In this document: piece after piece, positions 46,366-55,479 of the stretch
Numbering within the stretch: the first letter of the stretch is position 1
How the letters are laid out: every line of letters begins with the position of its first letter
DNA from: Rhizobium mayense
GTDB lineage: Bacteria > Pseudomonadota > Alphaproteobacteria > Rhizobiales > Rhizobiaceae
DNA: 64,000 nt
NCBI RefSeq assembly: GCF_030272705.1
Contig: NZ_JARFYM010000011.1
Span: 1-64,000, forward strand
Direction of reading: 5' to 3'
Program-made: the position numbers and the translations under genes
The notes under the pieces: model-generated
What the model saw: the letters and a program-made list of their open reading frames with translations, nothing else
Told to the model about the DNA's origin: nothing
The model's database searches: none

Positions 46366-47265
46366 TTATTTCTTTTTCTTTGTGCCGCGCTTTTTCCATG
46401 CCTTGTCGATAGACCCGCGCAGGACGCTGAGCTGGTCGAGGCTGTCGAACGCTGCTTCCTGGCAACGACCCGCCAGGCCGACAATCATGGCTTCGATCAG
46501 CACCATGGTGCCGCCATGCATCGCGAGATGATCGGCCTTGCCGCGTGGAATAGGGATGATTTCCGCCACCTTGTCGGCGACCAGCGGGCCGAGATTGTCG
46601 CTGATGAGGATCACCGGCACGTCATGCCGGGCGGCCTGGTCGAGCACGACCTCCACCTCGCGGTAAAGCGGCGCATAGGCCATCATCAGAACGGAATCGC
46701 CCTTGCCGAGCCAGAGAAGGCGGTCCGCCAAGCCAACGCCCGACGCAGAGAGCGCGCTGGTGGGCAGGCCGATGCGATTGAATTGCAGGCTGGCATAATC
46801 TGCCATTGCGCCGGATGGGCCGATGCCGAAGATGTGACGCTTCGTTGCACCTGCCAGAATGTCGATGGCGCGCTCAAAGCTTGCGGCAATCTCCGGACGC
46901 CGCAGGACGTCCAGCACGCTCTGGTGGATGCCGATGACGTGGTGGAGGGCGCCGGCCGCATCGCCGCCTGTTTCCGCGAGCGTTCTTTCCAGGCGATTGC
47001 CCGGCGACGACGTCCCGGTCAGTTCCGAGAGCATGGCCGCCCGAAGCGCCGACAGGCTTTCGAAGCCGAGCGTGCGTGCGGTGCGCACAACGGTCGCATC
47101 GCTGGCGCCGGCAAGCTGGGCGATCTGCGCGGCTGAACTCAGCAGCACCATCTGCTTCTGATCGACAAAGAAACGGGCTACGCGTTGTTCAGCAGGCGCA
47201 AGGTCCTCAAGCACGGCGAGAATCTGAGCGTCGAATGTCGCCTGCGGCTGAGTGCCCGTTGTCAT
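46366..47265 (-). CDS. MurR/RpiR family transcriptional regulator
   Basis: About 299 residues. The N-terminal RpiR helix-turn-helix reads LAPAEQRVARFFVDQKQMVLLSS with AQLAGASDATVVRTARTLGF. A SIS domain follows (IFGIGPSGAMADYASLQFNRIG, SVLMMAYAPLYREV, PVILISDNLGPLV) and binds phosphosugars. The C-terminus is strongly basic (WKKRGTKKKK). It lies upstream of the binding protein, permease and ATPase genes on the same strand and probably regulates them. ATG 47301 is an alternative start. Confidence 0.9.
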   Translation of the reverse strand: MTTGTQPQATFDAQILAVLEDLAPAEQRVARFFVDQKQMVLLSSAAQIAQLAGASDATVVRTARTLGFESLSALRAAMLSELTGTSSPGNRLERTLAETGGDAAGALHHVIGIHQSVLDVLRRPEIAASFERAIDILAGATKRHIFGIGPSGAMADYASLQFNRIGLPTSALSASGVGLADRLLWLGKGDSVLMMAYAPLYREVEVVLDQAARHDVPVILISDNLGPLVADKVAEIIPIPRGKADHLAMHGGTMVLIEAMIVGLAGRCQEAAFDSLDQLSVLRGSIDKAWKKRGTKKKK

Positions 47266-47312
47266 GGTGGCTGCTGATCCGTCCGTAGTAAATGCTACCA
47301 ATAGCGGTATAG

Positions 47313-47326
47313 GTAACGTTTGTTAC
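47313..47326. promoter_or_regulatory. Candidate operator in front of the RpiR gene
   Basis: GTAAC (47313-47317) and GTTAC (47322-47326) form an inverted repeat with a GTTT spacer, about 50 bases upstream of the RpiR start. It also lies in the region shared with the divergent DUF2325 gene. It is short, so the call is tentative. Confidence 0.3.
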
Positions 47327-47471
47327 ATGCACATGACAGAGAGGAGACGGCGACGATATTGCTCGCCACAGAGGCGGCCTCGCCAAATCGAGAAAATTAT
47401 CGGCAAACCTTGTTCACGTGCCGTTTAGCCGTTACCGTAATATTCCATCGAATATAACGATTGAGGGCCAC

Positions 47472-48737
47472 ATGTCGCTTTTGGCTGACTATAACCGCCA
47501 CCGTCAGGCGCAGGGGCTTGGTCGAATTGCTGTCAACGAATTGACCCTGCCGTCAACGAAGGGTGGGCCGTCCTACGGTGATCCCAAGCGGGAGCAGCGC
47601 CGGAAGACGTGGGAGATTTCGCCGACTTTTCACTGCTCAATCATCGGCACGTGTCTGACGGCGGCCGAACTCCGGCAATTTCTGGTCAAATTGGGCGAGC
47701 CCGATGCCAGGACGGCAAGCGATCACGCATTGCATAGTCGCGGCGTACGGGCGGCGGGCGAGCGTGGCGTGGCCGGAAAGCTGCTCAACAAGGCGCTTGA
47801 CCGCCGTCACGAGACCATGATCAAACGGTTTTCAAAACTTTCGACGGCTGACGAACTTCGCGCGCTCTGGAACGAATGCCTGGAGCAGGGCGAGATATCC
47901 GGCGCCTATTGGGCTGTAGTGAGCCATCCCGCCACTGATCGGCCCCTCACACAGGACGTGTTTGGCGAGGTGCATATGCTGTCGCATCTGGTCGGCAGTT
48001 CCAGCCGGCTGGATGTTGCTCGCCTGAGGGCGCTGCAAATCGAGGTCGATGAGAAGAAGGAAAAGATCGTCCGCCAGGAGGGGCGACTTCACGCGGCAGC
48101 GCGAGAGCAGGCGCGCTTGCAGCAGCGGATCGATGAACTGGAGGAAAGCCTGGTCCGGATACAGGCCGCAAGGCTTGCGGAGGGTGGCATCTGCGAGCAC
48201 CGTCCCGAGCAGATCGCCGTTCTGCACCGGCTGGAGGCCGAGAGGGTGCGGGCGGACGTGCTTGCCGCTCGTCTCATTCAGGCTGAAGAGCGGGTGAAAG
48301 ACCTGGAAAGGCGGACTGCAGCGCTCGCCGAGTGCAATACGGCCCTGCAGAGCGAGGCAGACAGTCTGGAGGTCGCTTTTGCAGCAAACGAGATCGGTGG
48401 GGCAAGCGATTATGCGCCGGAGGCGGCGGCCGCATCGCTCCTCTACGTCGGCGGCCGTCGCAATTTGTTCGAGCGGCTGCGGTTACTGGCGTCGAAACGT
48501 GGCATCGAACTCTTAATTCACGATGGTGGTATCGAGGACAATAACTCGCTTCTGCCCGGTCTGGTCGGCCAAGCCGTCGCCACGGTCTTTCCCGTCGATT
48601 GCATCAGCCATGCCGCCGCCGGCATGGTGAAGCGCCTGTGCCGGGAAAGAGGAAAACCGTTCGTACCGCTGCGGTCGGCGAGCCTTGCGAGCTTTATTGC
48701 AGCAATCGCGGCACCTGCTTTTTCCACCGACTCCTAG
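47472..48737 (+). CDS. DUF2325 domain protein with central coiled coil
   Basis: About 421 residues. A basic N-terminal ~170 residues of unknown fold is followed by a long heptad-like helix (about 185-320: VDEKKEKIVRQEGRL, QQRIDELEESLVRIQ, RVKDLERRTAALAE). The C-terminal ~90 residues match DUF2325 (LLYVGGRRNLFERLRLLASK, then HDGGIEDNNSLLPGLVGQA, then CISHAAAGMVKRLC). The domain has a Rossmann-like start (VGG). Function is unknown for the family. ATG 47472 follows GAGGGCC; a start at 47418 is less likely. Confidence 0.82.
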   Translation: MSLLADYNRHRQAQGLGRIAVNELTLPSTKGGPSYGDPKREQRRKTWEISPTFHCSIIGTCLTAAELRQFLVKLGEPDARTASDHALHSRGVRAAGERGVAGKLLNKALDRRHETMIKRFSKLSTADELRALWNECLEQGEISGAYWAVVSHPATDRPLTQDVFGEVHMLSHLVGSSSRLDVARLRALQIEVDEKKEKIVRQEGRLHAAAREQARLQQRIDELEESLVRIQAARLAEGGICEHRPEQIAVLHRLEAERVRADVLAARLIQAEERVKDLERRTAALAECNTALQSEADSLEVAFAANEIGGASDYAPEAAAASLLYVGGRRNLFERLRLLASKRGIELLIHDGGIEDNNSLLPGLVGQAVATVFPVDCISHAAAGMVKRLCRERGKPFVPLRSASLASFIAAIAAPAFSTDS

Positions 48738-48863
48738 AGCGGCGCGGAAAGCCGATACGCCTTCACGTTTCAGTGCTTCACGCACCGATATGTAACAAAA
48801 TCCGCGTCCGTGCCGTATTATCTGCGAGACAGGCGATCGTCCCCTTTATGGGAGGTTCCGAGT

Positions 48864-49352
48864 ATGTTGAACAGACGACTATTCCTCGTTGCGGCTGGCC
48901 TTGGCGCGGTCGCGACCCGACTTGGTTTCGGAACAGGCCCCGCCGTTGCGGCTCAGAAATTTGCTGTCACCCATACCGACGAAGAATGGCGCAAGCTGTT
49001 GACGTCGGATCAGTATGACGTTCTTCGCGAGGAGGGGACGGAATATCCGTTTTCCAGCCCACTGCTGCACGAAGAGCGCAAGGGCAATTTCGCCTGTGCC
49101 GGCTGCCAGCAGGATGTCTTCTCCTCGAGCACGAAGTTCGACAGCGGCACCGGCTGGCCGAGCTTCTGGGCGCCAATCGCCGGCGCGGTCGCTACGACAG
49201 AGGACCATTCCTTCGGCATCATGCGCACGGCGGTCCATTGCAGCCGCTGCGGCTGCCATCTCGGCCATCTCTTTGCCGACGGGCCAAAGCCGACGGGCCT
49301 GCGCTATTGTATCAACGGCATCGCCATGACATTCCACCCGGTTTCGGCCTGA
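48864..49352 (+). CDS. msrB: Exported peptide-methionine (R)-S-oxide reductase MsrB
   Basis: 162 residues that repair methionine-R-sulfoxide in proteins. The N-terminus (NRRLFLVAAGLGAVATRLGF, then AVAAQ) is a signal with adjacent arginines, so export is likely, possibly by Tat. The core has CAGC (C78, C81) and CSRC (C126, C129) for zinc, GTGWPSFW, and the catalytic C149 in RYCINGIA. ATG 48864 with GGGAGG upstream is chosen over the longer frame from 48810. It is a single gene, so the electron donor is not apparent. Confidence 0.93.
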   Translation: MLNRRLFLVAAGLGAVATRLGFGTGPAVAAQKFAVTHTDEEWRKLLTSDQYDVLREEGTEYPFSSPLLHEERKGNFACAGCQQDVFSSSTKFDSGTGWPSFWAPIAGAVATTEDHSFGIMRTAVHCSRCGCHLGHLFADGPKPTGLRYCINGIAMTFHPVSA

Positions 49353-49379
49353 GCAGCCTTCGGCTAAAAGGGTTAGGTC

Positions 49380-50420
49380 TCAGGCGTTGCCGATCTCCGC
49401 CCGTACCGCGGGGATGACTTTCTGGCCGTAAAGTTCGATGCAGCGCATCAGCTTCCGGTGACTGAGCGTGCCGGCGCTGTATTTCAACTGGAAGCGGCTG
49501 ACGCCGAGCGTCTTGATGACCGGCGCCAGCTTTGCCGCGACCGTTTCGGGCGAGCCGACATAAAGCGAGCCGTGTTCGATCTCGCTTTCGAACTCTTCGC
49601 GCGTCATCGCTGGCCAGCCGCGCTCGCGGCCGATGCGGTCACGCATTGCCTTGTAGCTCGGCCACAATTCGTCGCGGGCCTGATCGTCGGTGTCGGCAAT
49701 ATAGCCCGGCGAATGGATGCCGATCGGCTGAACAGTTCCGCCCAATTGCTCGAACGCCCTGTGATAGAGATCGATATAAGGCTGGAAGCGATAGGGGCTG
49801 CCCCCGATAATCGCCAGCATCAGCGGCAAGTTATATTGCGCGGCGCGGACGACCGAAGCCGGACTTCCGCCGACGCCGATCCATGTTTTCAGGTGGCCCT
49901 TTTCGATCGTCGGGAAGACTCGCTGATTGCTGAGCGGCGGGCGGATCGTTCCCTTCCATGTGACTGGTTCATTCGAAAGCAGGGCCGCGAAAAGGTCGAG
50001 CTTTTCCTCGAACAGCTTTTCATATTGGGAGAGCTCGAAACCGAACAGCGGGAAGGATTCGGTGAACGAACCGCGGCCGAGGATTACTTCGGCGCGCCCG
50101 CTCGACGCGGCGTCCAGGCTGGAAAAGCGCTGGAAGACCCGGATCGGATCATCGGAACTGAGAACGGTGACGGCCGACCCAAGATGGATGCGCGATGTAC
50201 GGCCGGCAATCGCCGCCAGCACTGTCTCCGGAGAGGAGACGGCGAAGTCCTGGCGATGATGTTCGCCGATCCCGAAGAAATCGATCCCGAGCTGGTCCGC
50301 GAGCACGCCTTCTTCGATGACGTTGCGGATGACCTGTGCGTGGGATTCCGGTTTTCCGCTCTCGTCGTGGGTGACGTCGCCGAAAGTATCGAGCCCGAAT
50401 TCGACAATATTTGCCGTCAT
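49380..50420 (-). CDS. LLM-class flavin-dependent oxidoreductase (luciferase-like)
   Basis: A 346-residue F420/FMN-type luciferase-like monooxygenase. It has FFGIGEHHRQDFAVSSPETVLAAIAGRTSRI, a run typical of the MsnO8-like/alkanal monooxygenase group, then DAASSGRAEVILGRGSFTESFPLFG. A C-terminal GSLYVGSPETVAAKLAP segment closes the barrel. Substrate and reductase partner are unknown. It is convergent with msrB at a 27-base gap. Confidence 0.88.
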   Translation of the reverse strand: MTANIVEFGLDTFGDVTHDESGKPESHAQVIRNVIEEGVLADQLGIDFFGIGEHHRQDFAVSSPETVLAAIAGRTSRIHLGSAVTVLSSDDPIRVFQRFSSLDAASSGRAEVILGRGSFTESFPLFGFELSQYEKLFEEKLDLFAALLSNEPVTWKGTIRPPLSNQRVFPTIEKGHLKTWIGVGGSPASVVRAAQYNLPLMLAIIGGSPYRFQPYIDLYHRAFEQLGGTVQPIGIHSPGYIADTDDQARDELWPSYKAMRDRIGRERGWPAMTREEFESEIEHGSLYVGSPETVAAKLAPVIKTLGVSRFQLKYSAGTLSHRKLMRCIELYGQKVIPAVRAEIGNA

Positions 50421-50650
50421 GATTGTTTCCGTCGCTTATAGCAATTGTGTTTGGAAGGGATTTACCTGCGTTCCCCCGCAGGAACTACCCGCAAAGTTTC
50501 GGAGGATCCGTTCGAAGAATTCGATATGGCCGTGGTGGCAGTATAGACGGCGGCGTCTTGCCTATGAATTCGCCGGATACGTTGCGTTTGGCGAAGCCGC
50601 CGTCGATAGTGTGCGCGGTGTTCGATTGCTGTGCAACGAGGAGGAAGCGC

Positions 50651-51028
50651 ATGCCGGAGCTGAAAAAAGTCAATCTCACAAAGGCCTTTGCGGGTCTCAG
50701 CGAGACCTGGAGCCCGCGGATCGGTGGCGATATTAACGACTTTCAGATCAAACTCGTCAAACTTGAAGGCGCATTTCATTGGCATCATCACGACGAGGAG
50801 GATGAGCTGTTCCTCGTTGTCAAAGGCACGCTTCGCATGAAGCTGCGCGAAGAGAACGGCGGCGATATCGTCCTCGGCCCCGGCGAATACATCATCGTGC
50901 GGCACGGCGTCGAACATTGTCCGACCGCGGAGCCGACATGCGAGGTCTTGCTATTTGAGAGGAATACGACGCTGAACACCGGCAATGTGGAGAACGAGCG
51001 CACCATACGTCAGCCGGCCCGGCTTTGA
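50651..51028 (+). CDS. Small cupin domain protein
   Basis: 125 residues forming one cupin barrel. The first metal motif is HWHHHDEEDELFLVVKG (several histidines and glutamates) and the second is PGEYIIVRHGVEHCP. Such proteins bind a metal and act as isomerases, dioxygenases or sensors; the role here is unknown. An open frame extends back to 50423, but ATG 50651 with GAGGAAGC upstream and the family-typical start are preferred, leaving a 230-base upstream region with no gene. Confidence 0.85.
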   Translation: MPELKKVNLTKAFAGLSETWSPRIGGDINDFQIKLVKLEGAFHWHHHDEEDELFLVVKGTLRMKLREENGGDIVLGPGEYIIVRHGVEHCPTAEPTCEVLLFERNTTLNTGNVENERTIRQPARL

Positions 51029-51039
51029 ACGGTGCGCGG

Positions 51040-51075
51040 CGAATTGCGATCTCGGCTTAGGAAGATCGCAATTCG
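51040..51075. terminator. Terminator-like hairpin between convergent genes
   Basis: CGAATTGCGATCT (51040-51052) pairs perfectly with AGATCGCAATTCG (51063-51075) around a 10-base loop. It lies between the cupin (+) and EptA-like (-) genes. No long T-run follows. Confidence 0.6.
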
Positions 51076-51094
51076 GATTTGAGACTGGCCGCCA

Positions 51095-52816
51095 TCAATT
51101 CAACTGCGCCAGCTTATTTGGCGGGCGGCGGCAATCGGCAAACACATCCAGGCTGGGATCGTAGACCTTCGTCGCCACATCCATTAGGCCGAGGACGCTG
51201 TGGAAGATATTGTCGTGCGAATAGGTGCCGTCAGCGGCGCGTTTTGCAAGGCAGGTCATATCGTAACCGCTGGCCTTCGCCAGATCGTCGGCCAGCCAGA
51301 CTAGGAACGGCACATGAGTCTGTTGCGAAGGGGCGATGATATAGGGCGTGCCGTGCAGGTAGATCCCGTTCTCGCCAAGCGACTCGCCGTGATCCGAGAA
51401 GTACATGACTGCGCCGGACAGCGAGCTTGAGCGCTGCTTCAATTTGTCGATCACCGTCGAAACGATATGGTCCGTGTAGAGGATGGTATTGTCGTAGGCG
51501 TTGGTGATCTCTTCCGGCGTGCAGCTGCCGAAATCATTGGCGCGGCAGTCGGGCGTGAAGCGGCGGAATTCGTCGGGATAGCGCTGATAGTAAGCCGGGC
51601 CGTGACTGCCGAGTTGATGCAGCACCAGGACGCTGTCGCCTTTGACGTTGTCCAGCCAGTTGTCGACCTTGTCCACCAGGATCGCATCCAGGCATTCGCC
51701 ATCCTTGCAGAAGCGAGGATCGGCCGATGTCGGCAGGTAGGTGTAGGAAACGCGGTCGGTGACGTGATAGCTGCCAGTATCGTTGTCGAGCCAGGTCACG
51801 TCGACCTTGGCGTGGGTCAACACGTCCAGCAGGTTCTGTGTCTCAAGGCCCTTCAGATGGGTATATTGCGCCCGCGTATAAACGGAGAACAGGCAAGGAA
51901 TCGAGGTTGCCGTCGCTGTTCCGCAACTGTTAGTGTTGGGGAAATAAACAACATTCTGTTTTGCCAACTCGGGATTGGTTATCTTGCCATAACCGCCGAG
52001 CGAAAAGTCCTGGGCACGAGCGGTTTCGCCGGCGACGATAATCGTCACGCGCGGCTTGCCGTTGTCGGCCGCGCCGACTCTGTGGGCATCCGTGCCGAGA
52101 GGCTGTGCGACGATGCTTGAATCCTTTCGTGAGTCGATGGCGTAACGGACGGCGCTGGTGATCGGCACAACCGGGTTCAGCGTATCCACCAGGTCGCGGT
52201 GCACGCGACCGATGCCGGCAAACGTCTTGTAGAAGCTGGTGCCCGCGACCACGAAGATGGCGACGCAAGAGAGGACAACAGCGGTATTATAGGCAAGCTT
52301 CTTGAGGATGGGGCGATGGACGATGCGCACCCAAGCAATCACCAGAGAGGGCAAAATACCCGTCAGCAGCACGTGCGTCGCAAAGCGCAGCGTGATCAGG
52401 TGGCCGGCCTCGGCGCCCGTCGATACTGCCGCATTGCGGATCATCTCCTTGTCGATGATGACCCCGAACTGATCGTTGAACCACGAAGACACCGACGCCA
52501 CCAAGACGAAGAAGATCAGCGCCGGCTTCGTGACGTATTTGGCGGAGAAAAGCGTCAGGAGCGCCATGACCGCGACAGAGATACCGATGACGAAGGCGGC
52601 GAAGGCGGTCTGTTCCGCGATAAAATAGCCGTACGCCTTGGTCCAAAACGTCTGATTTGTCACAAGAAGTATATAAAGAGTGGTTATGAGGCAAAGAGTA
52701 ACACTGCCGATTGCTGGCCGGACACCCTGTCGGCCAGGCTGAATACTATTTTCGTTCAAAGATTTTCTCCAAAGCGTTCCTGCAAGGCGGGTCGGAGAAC
52801 CCGTAAACCGCAGCAT
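51095..52816 (-). CDS. eptA: Lipid A phosphoethanolamine transferase (EptA/MCR family)
   Basis: A 573-residue inner-membrane enzyme that transfers phosphoethanolamine from phosphatidylethanolamine to lipid A, lowering negative charge and polymyxin binding. Five hydrophobic helices occupy residues ~35-195. The periplasmic catalytic domain has E264 in GETARAQ and the nucleophile T300 in SCGTATATSIPC, plus SDHGESLGENGIYLHG for zinc. ATG 52816 has no good RBS; a TTG at 52759 preceded by GGAGAAAA may be the true start. A response-regulator gene and a PAP2 phosphatase lie next to it. Confidence 0.92.
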   Translation of the reverse strand: MLRFTGSPTRLAGTLWRKSLNENSIQPGRQGVRPAIGSVTLCLITTLYILLVTNQTFWTKAYGYFIAEQTAFAAFVIGISVAVMALLTLFSAKYVTKPALIFFVLVASVSSWFNDQFGVIIDKEMIRNAAVSTGAEAGHLITLRFATHVLLTGILPSLVIAWVRIVHRPILKKLAYNTAVVLSCVAIFVVAGTSFYKTFAGIGRVHRDLVDTLNPVVPITSAVRYAIDSRKDSSIVAQPLGTDAHRVGAADNGKPRVTIIVAGETARAQDFSLGGYGKITNPELAKQNVVYFPNTNSCGTATATSIPCLFSVYTRAQYTHLKGLETQNLLDVLTHAKVDVTWLDNDTGSYHVTDRVSYTYLPTSADPRFCKDGECLDAILVDKVDNWLDNVKGDSVLVLHQLGSHGPAYYQRYPDEFRRFTPDCRANDFGSCTPEEITNAYDNTILYTDHIVSTVIDKLKQRSSSLSGAVMYFSDHGESLGENGIYLHGTPYIIAPSQQTHVPFLVWLADDLAKASGYDMTCLAKRAADGTYSHDNIFHSVLGLMDVATKVYDPSLDVFADCRRPPNKLAQLN

Positions 52817-53026
52817 GTGCTGGACGCGGCTTTAACTATTTGAGCGCGGGACCGTGCCCGCCGTTCCTGACATTTACCTGAATGGCGCTCCCTTTTGCAC
52901 TGCTGTTTGGCGATTGTTTGGCAGCCAATTTCCGTTATCTGCGCTTTTCGTCGTGCAGCCACACGGATTTCAGGTCGCCGTCAGAAATCCCGCTCATACC
53001 TTCACTCACAAAATAAGGGAGGACTC

Positions 53027-53437
53027 GTGCGGGTTTTGCTGGTCGAAGACAATGCCACTATCGGCAACGCGGTGCAGGATCATTTGCTTGCCGAAGGCTG
53101 GGCGGTCGAGTGGTCGATGGACCTTCGGTCCGCAACGGCGGCGGTTGTCGCCGGAGCTTACAGCGTGGTTCTTCTGGATCTTCGCCTGCCGGATGGAAGT
53201 GGCATGGACCTGCTCAAACAAATGATGGCAAGGGGCGATTCTACGCCAGTCATCATCATGTCCGCCTATGATCAACTATCGGATCAAATGGCCGGGATGG
53301 ACATCGGCGCGACCGATTATCTTATAAAGCCGTTCGGGCTTGGCGAACTCACGGCCCGTATCCGCAAGGCAATCACGTCTTCAAGCGCCGGAAAATCGAG
53401 GCAGCACCGGGCGAATCGTCTTCCTCAAACTGGTTGA
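53027..53437 (+). CDS. Receiver-only (possibly truncated) response regulator
   Basis: 136 residues from a GTG start with AAGGGAGGAC upstream. The receiver is complete: acidic D8, phospho-acceptor D51 in LLDLRLPDG, S79 in IMSA and K101 in LIKPF. The sequence is of the OmpR/PhoB (PmrA/QseB-like) type, yet it ends 35 residues after K101 with no winged helix. The following DNA encodes a convergent PAP2 gene, so the output domain is absent, not merely frameshifted nearby. No sensor kinase is adjacent. It may be a stand-alone receiver or a decayed regulator of the lipid A genes. Confidence 0.85.
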   Translation: MRVLLVEDNATIGNAVQDHLLAEGWAVEWSMDLRSATAAVVAGAYSVVLLDLRLPDGSGMDLLKQMMARGDSTPVIIMSAYDQLSDQMAGMDIGATDYLIKPFGLGELTARIRKAITSSSAGKSRQHRANRLPQTG

Positions 53438-53460
53438 TCGACACAGCAGTAAGGCTGCTT

Positions 53461-54231
53461 TCAAGGGTGCTGCAGCGATCTGGAGTTGAAGACTTCGAAG
53501 ACGGTCCATACGGCTGCAAAAATTACCAGTGACGAAAGCCAGCCCAGGACCGCATCGGACAGATAGTGGGCACCAGTCAAAACACGCATCGTCGGCATCA
53601 TGATCGATACCACGGCCAGCGGCACTCCCAGAGGAAGACGCCAGCGCGGTGGCAGCAGCAGGATGAGACAGAGAAGCCATCCGGCCGAAGACGCTTCTCC
53701 GGAAATGAAGGAGCAATTCCTGAGGCATTTTCCCGCAAACGAGCCTGCTTGAGCAAAATCCAGCGCTCCGCCGAAAAGATTGGTATCGCGGGGGCGCGGT
53801 CGGCCGGAGTATTCCTTTAGCATCAGGTTGACGATGAGGCCGCAACCTATGGCCAGTGACAGCAGCGCCACGATGCACTGGTTGATTTTCGGCGTGCGCC
53901 AATGGGATCCGCCAAGTTTCCTCCAGGAGAGAAACGGGATCGCGAGCAGCACGATGATCGCAATATAGGGCAGGACGAGCGTGATGCTCCGCAGCAAAAC
54001 GAAGAGTCGAACTTTGTCATAGGCAAACTTGCCGCAGACCTCGCCCGCCGTATCGGTCGAAGTGCAAGGCGCATCCGTAAAGACGCTGCGGGCGACGGTA
54101 AGATCGATCTGCGGAAACCTGTTGAAGAGGAGAAGCAGCACACACCAAAGTGCAAGGAGCACGACGAACGAGGCAAGCGGCTTGCCGAACGATGTCGCTC
54201 GTTTTGGGTAAGCAGCATAGTCGTCATACAT
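53461..54231 (-). CDS. PAP2-type phosphatase, LpxE-like
   Basis: A 256-residue membrane phosphatase with about six helices. The three PAP2 motifs are present: KEYSGRPRPRD, then CSFISGEAS in place of PSGH, then MRVLTGAHYLSDAVLG with the catalytic histidine. The glutamate in SGE instead of SGH is a variant I associate with alphaproteobacterial members. Removal of lipid A or phosphatidylglycerol-phosphate groups is the likely role; the nearby EptA-like gene suggests lipid A. Confidence 0.85.
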   Translation of the reverse strand: MYDDYAAYPKRATSFGKPLASFVVLLALWCVLLLLFNRFPQIDLTVARSVFTDAPCTSTDTAGEVCGKFAYDKVRLFVLLRSITLVLPYIAIIVLLAIPFLSWRKLGGSHWRTPKINQCIVALLSLAIGCGLIVNLMLKEYSGRPRPRDTNLFGGALDFAQAGSFAGKCLRNCSFISGEASSAGWLLCLILLLPPRWRLPLGVPLAVVSIMMPTMRVLTGAHYLSDAVLGWLSSLVIFAAVWTVFEVFNSRSLQHP

Positions 54232-54386
54232 CAGGAAACGCCGTCTTCCGTCATCGCATATAGGGATGTTAGGAGGGTCTATCGGCCACCCGTTGAAAGG
54301 CGCAGACGATCTCCGCTGCGCTCATTACGGGAGAAATCTGACAATAACCTGAAACATCAAGTGCTTAGAAAGACCGGTTTTTCCTC

Positions 54387-54857
54387 TCAACGGGCGGTGG
54401 AAAGGACCTCGGTTTCGTCGTTGGAAATTCCCAGCCTTGCTTCGATGACGGCTATCTTTTGAGGTGAATCCGCGCCGGTTTCCTCGATGTCTATAAAGAG
54501 TTGTTCGCATCCGCCGGGCGTGACGGTGACGAACATTTGACCGGTTTCGTCACTGATGTTGCACCAGCTATGGCGCACATGCGGCGGCAGGACGACGACC
54601 GTGCCGGGACCCGCGACGAACTCGTCGTCACCGCATTGGAACCGATAGGCGCCGCGGATAACGCGGAACGTCTCGATCTCGCGCGTATGGGTATGCGGTG
54701 CGGGACCCTGGCCCGGCGGGGTGAAGGTTTCCCACATGCCGAGCGCGCCGCTCGTTTCTGCTGCTGTTGCATGAATGACGGTACGGGCGCCGAACGGTGT
54801 GCGCGCGATCCGTTCACCGTCAGGTCGAGAGACAAGTGCTCTGCTGAATATCGTCAT
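54387..54857 (-). CDS. Cupin domain protein
   Basis: About 156 residues with a cupin_2 barrel. PHTHTREIETFRVIRGAYRF is the first metal motif and PGTVVVLPPHVRHSWCN the second. The rest of the C-terminus (GCEQLFIDIEETGA) is typical of quercetinase-like or polyketide-related cupins of unknown activity. The start at 54857 (MTIFSRALVSRP) fits better than 54869. Confidence 0.83.
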   Translation of the reverse strand: MTIFSRALVSRPDGERIARTPFGARTVIHATAAETSGALGMWETFTPPGQGPAPHTHTREIETFRVIRGAYRFQCGDDEFVAGPGTVVVLPPHVRHSWCNISDETGQMFVTVTPGGCEQLFIDIEETGADSPQKIAVIEARLGISNDETEVLSTAR

Positions 54858-55101
54858 GTATTCCCCCAACTCTATAAAGGTGACAGGAAGATGCGATCAG
54901 ACATTCTCGGATTGACGGGAAACTTAGCATAAGACACCTCAGGATTGAAGGACGAGCGACCTAAAATTCGAGGTCGAAATCGCCTGAATTCTTCGTCCGG
55001 TTGATGTCGTTGACAGCGGTCCTGAAGTTGGCGGTATCGCCGGCCTCGTGAGCGGCGGCAGCATTTCAATGCCAATGTTGCCTGTCTGCTGTCGCCAGCC
55101 G

Positions 55102-55479
55102 TCACTCGCCGGTCTTGAAATAAGCCTCGAGGCGATAGCCGTCGGGGTCGATGACAAAGGCCGCGTAGTAGAATTGGCTGTAGTCCGGCCGGATGCCCGG
55201 CTTGCCGTTGTCTTCGCCGCCATTGGCAAGCCCGGCGGCATAGAAGGCGTCGACCGCCGCCTGGCTCGGCGCGACGAAGCAGAAATGCAGCCCGGAGCCG
55301 CGATCGGCTGGAACGGGCCGCTCCACTTCCATGACCCAGAATTGCGCCCGTTCCGCACCGTAGCCGATCGTGCCGTCGAAATTCGACAGACGTTCATAGC
55401 CGAGCGGCGCTAGTGCCGCATCATAGAATTGACGGGCTCTTTCCAGGCTTTTGACACCAATCGAGATGTGATCGAACAT
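55102..55479 (-). CDS. VOC family (glyoxalase/bleomycin-resistance fold) protein
   Basis: 125 residues with the paired beta-alpha-beta-beta-beta modules of the vicinal-oxygen-chelate fold. It begins MFDHISIGVKSLERARQFYDAAL and ends with the metal-side DPDGYRLEAYFK. Metal ligands are plausible at H4 and at the C-terminal Glu. The frame is open to 55584, but ATG 55479 with GGAGCC upstream is the family start. It is divergent from the YCII/ECF sigma unit and may belong to the same regulon. 232 bases follow it without a supported gene. Confidence 0.87.
   Translation of the reverse strand: MFDHISIGVKSLERARQFYDAALAPLGYERLSNFDGTIGYGAERAQFWVMEVERPVPADRGSGLHFCFVAPSQAAVDAFYAAGLANGGEDNGKPGIRPDYSQFYYAAFVIDPDGYRLEAYFKTGE

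Noticed and set aside
54961..55062. A minus-strand fragment reading AHEAGDTANFRTAVNDINRT and ending at 54961
   Set aside because: It looks protein-like but is preceded by an in-frame stop and has no start; too short to support as a gene.
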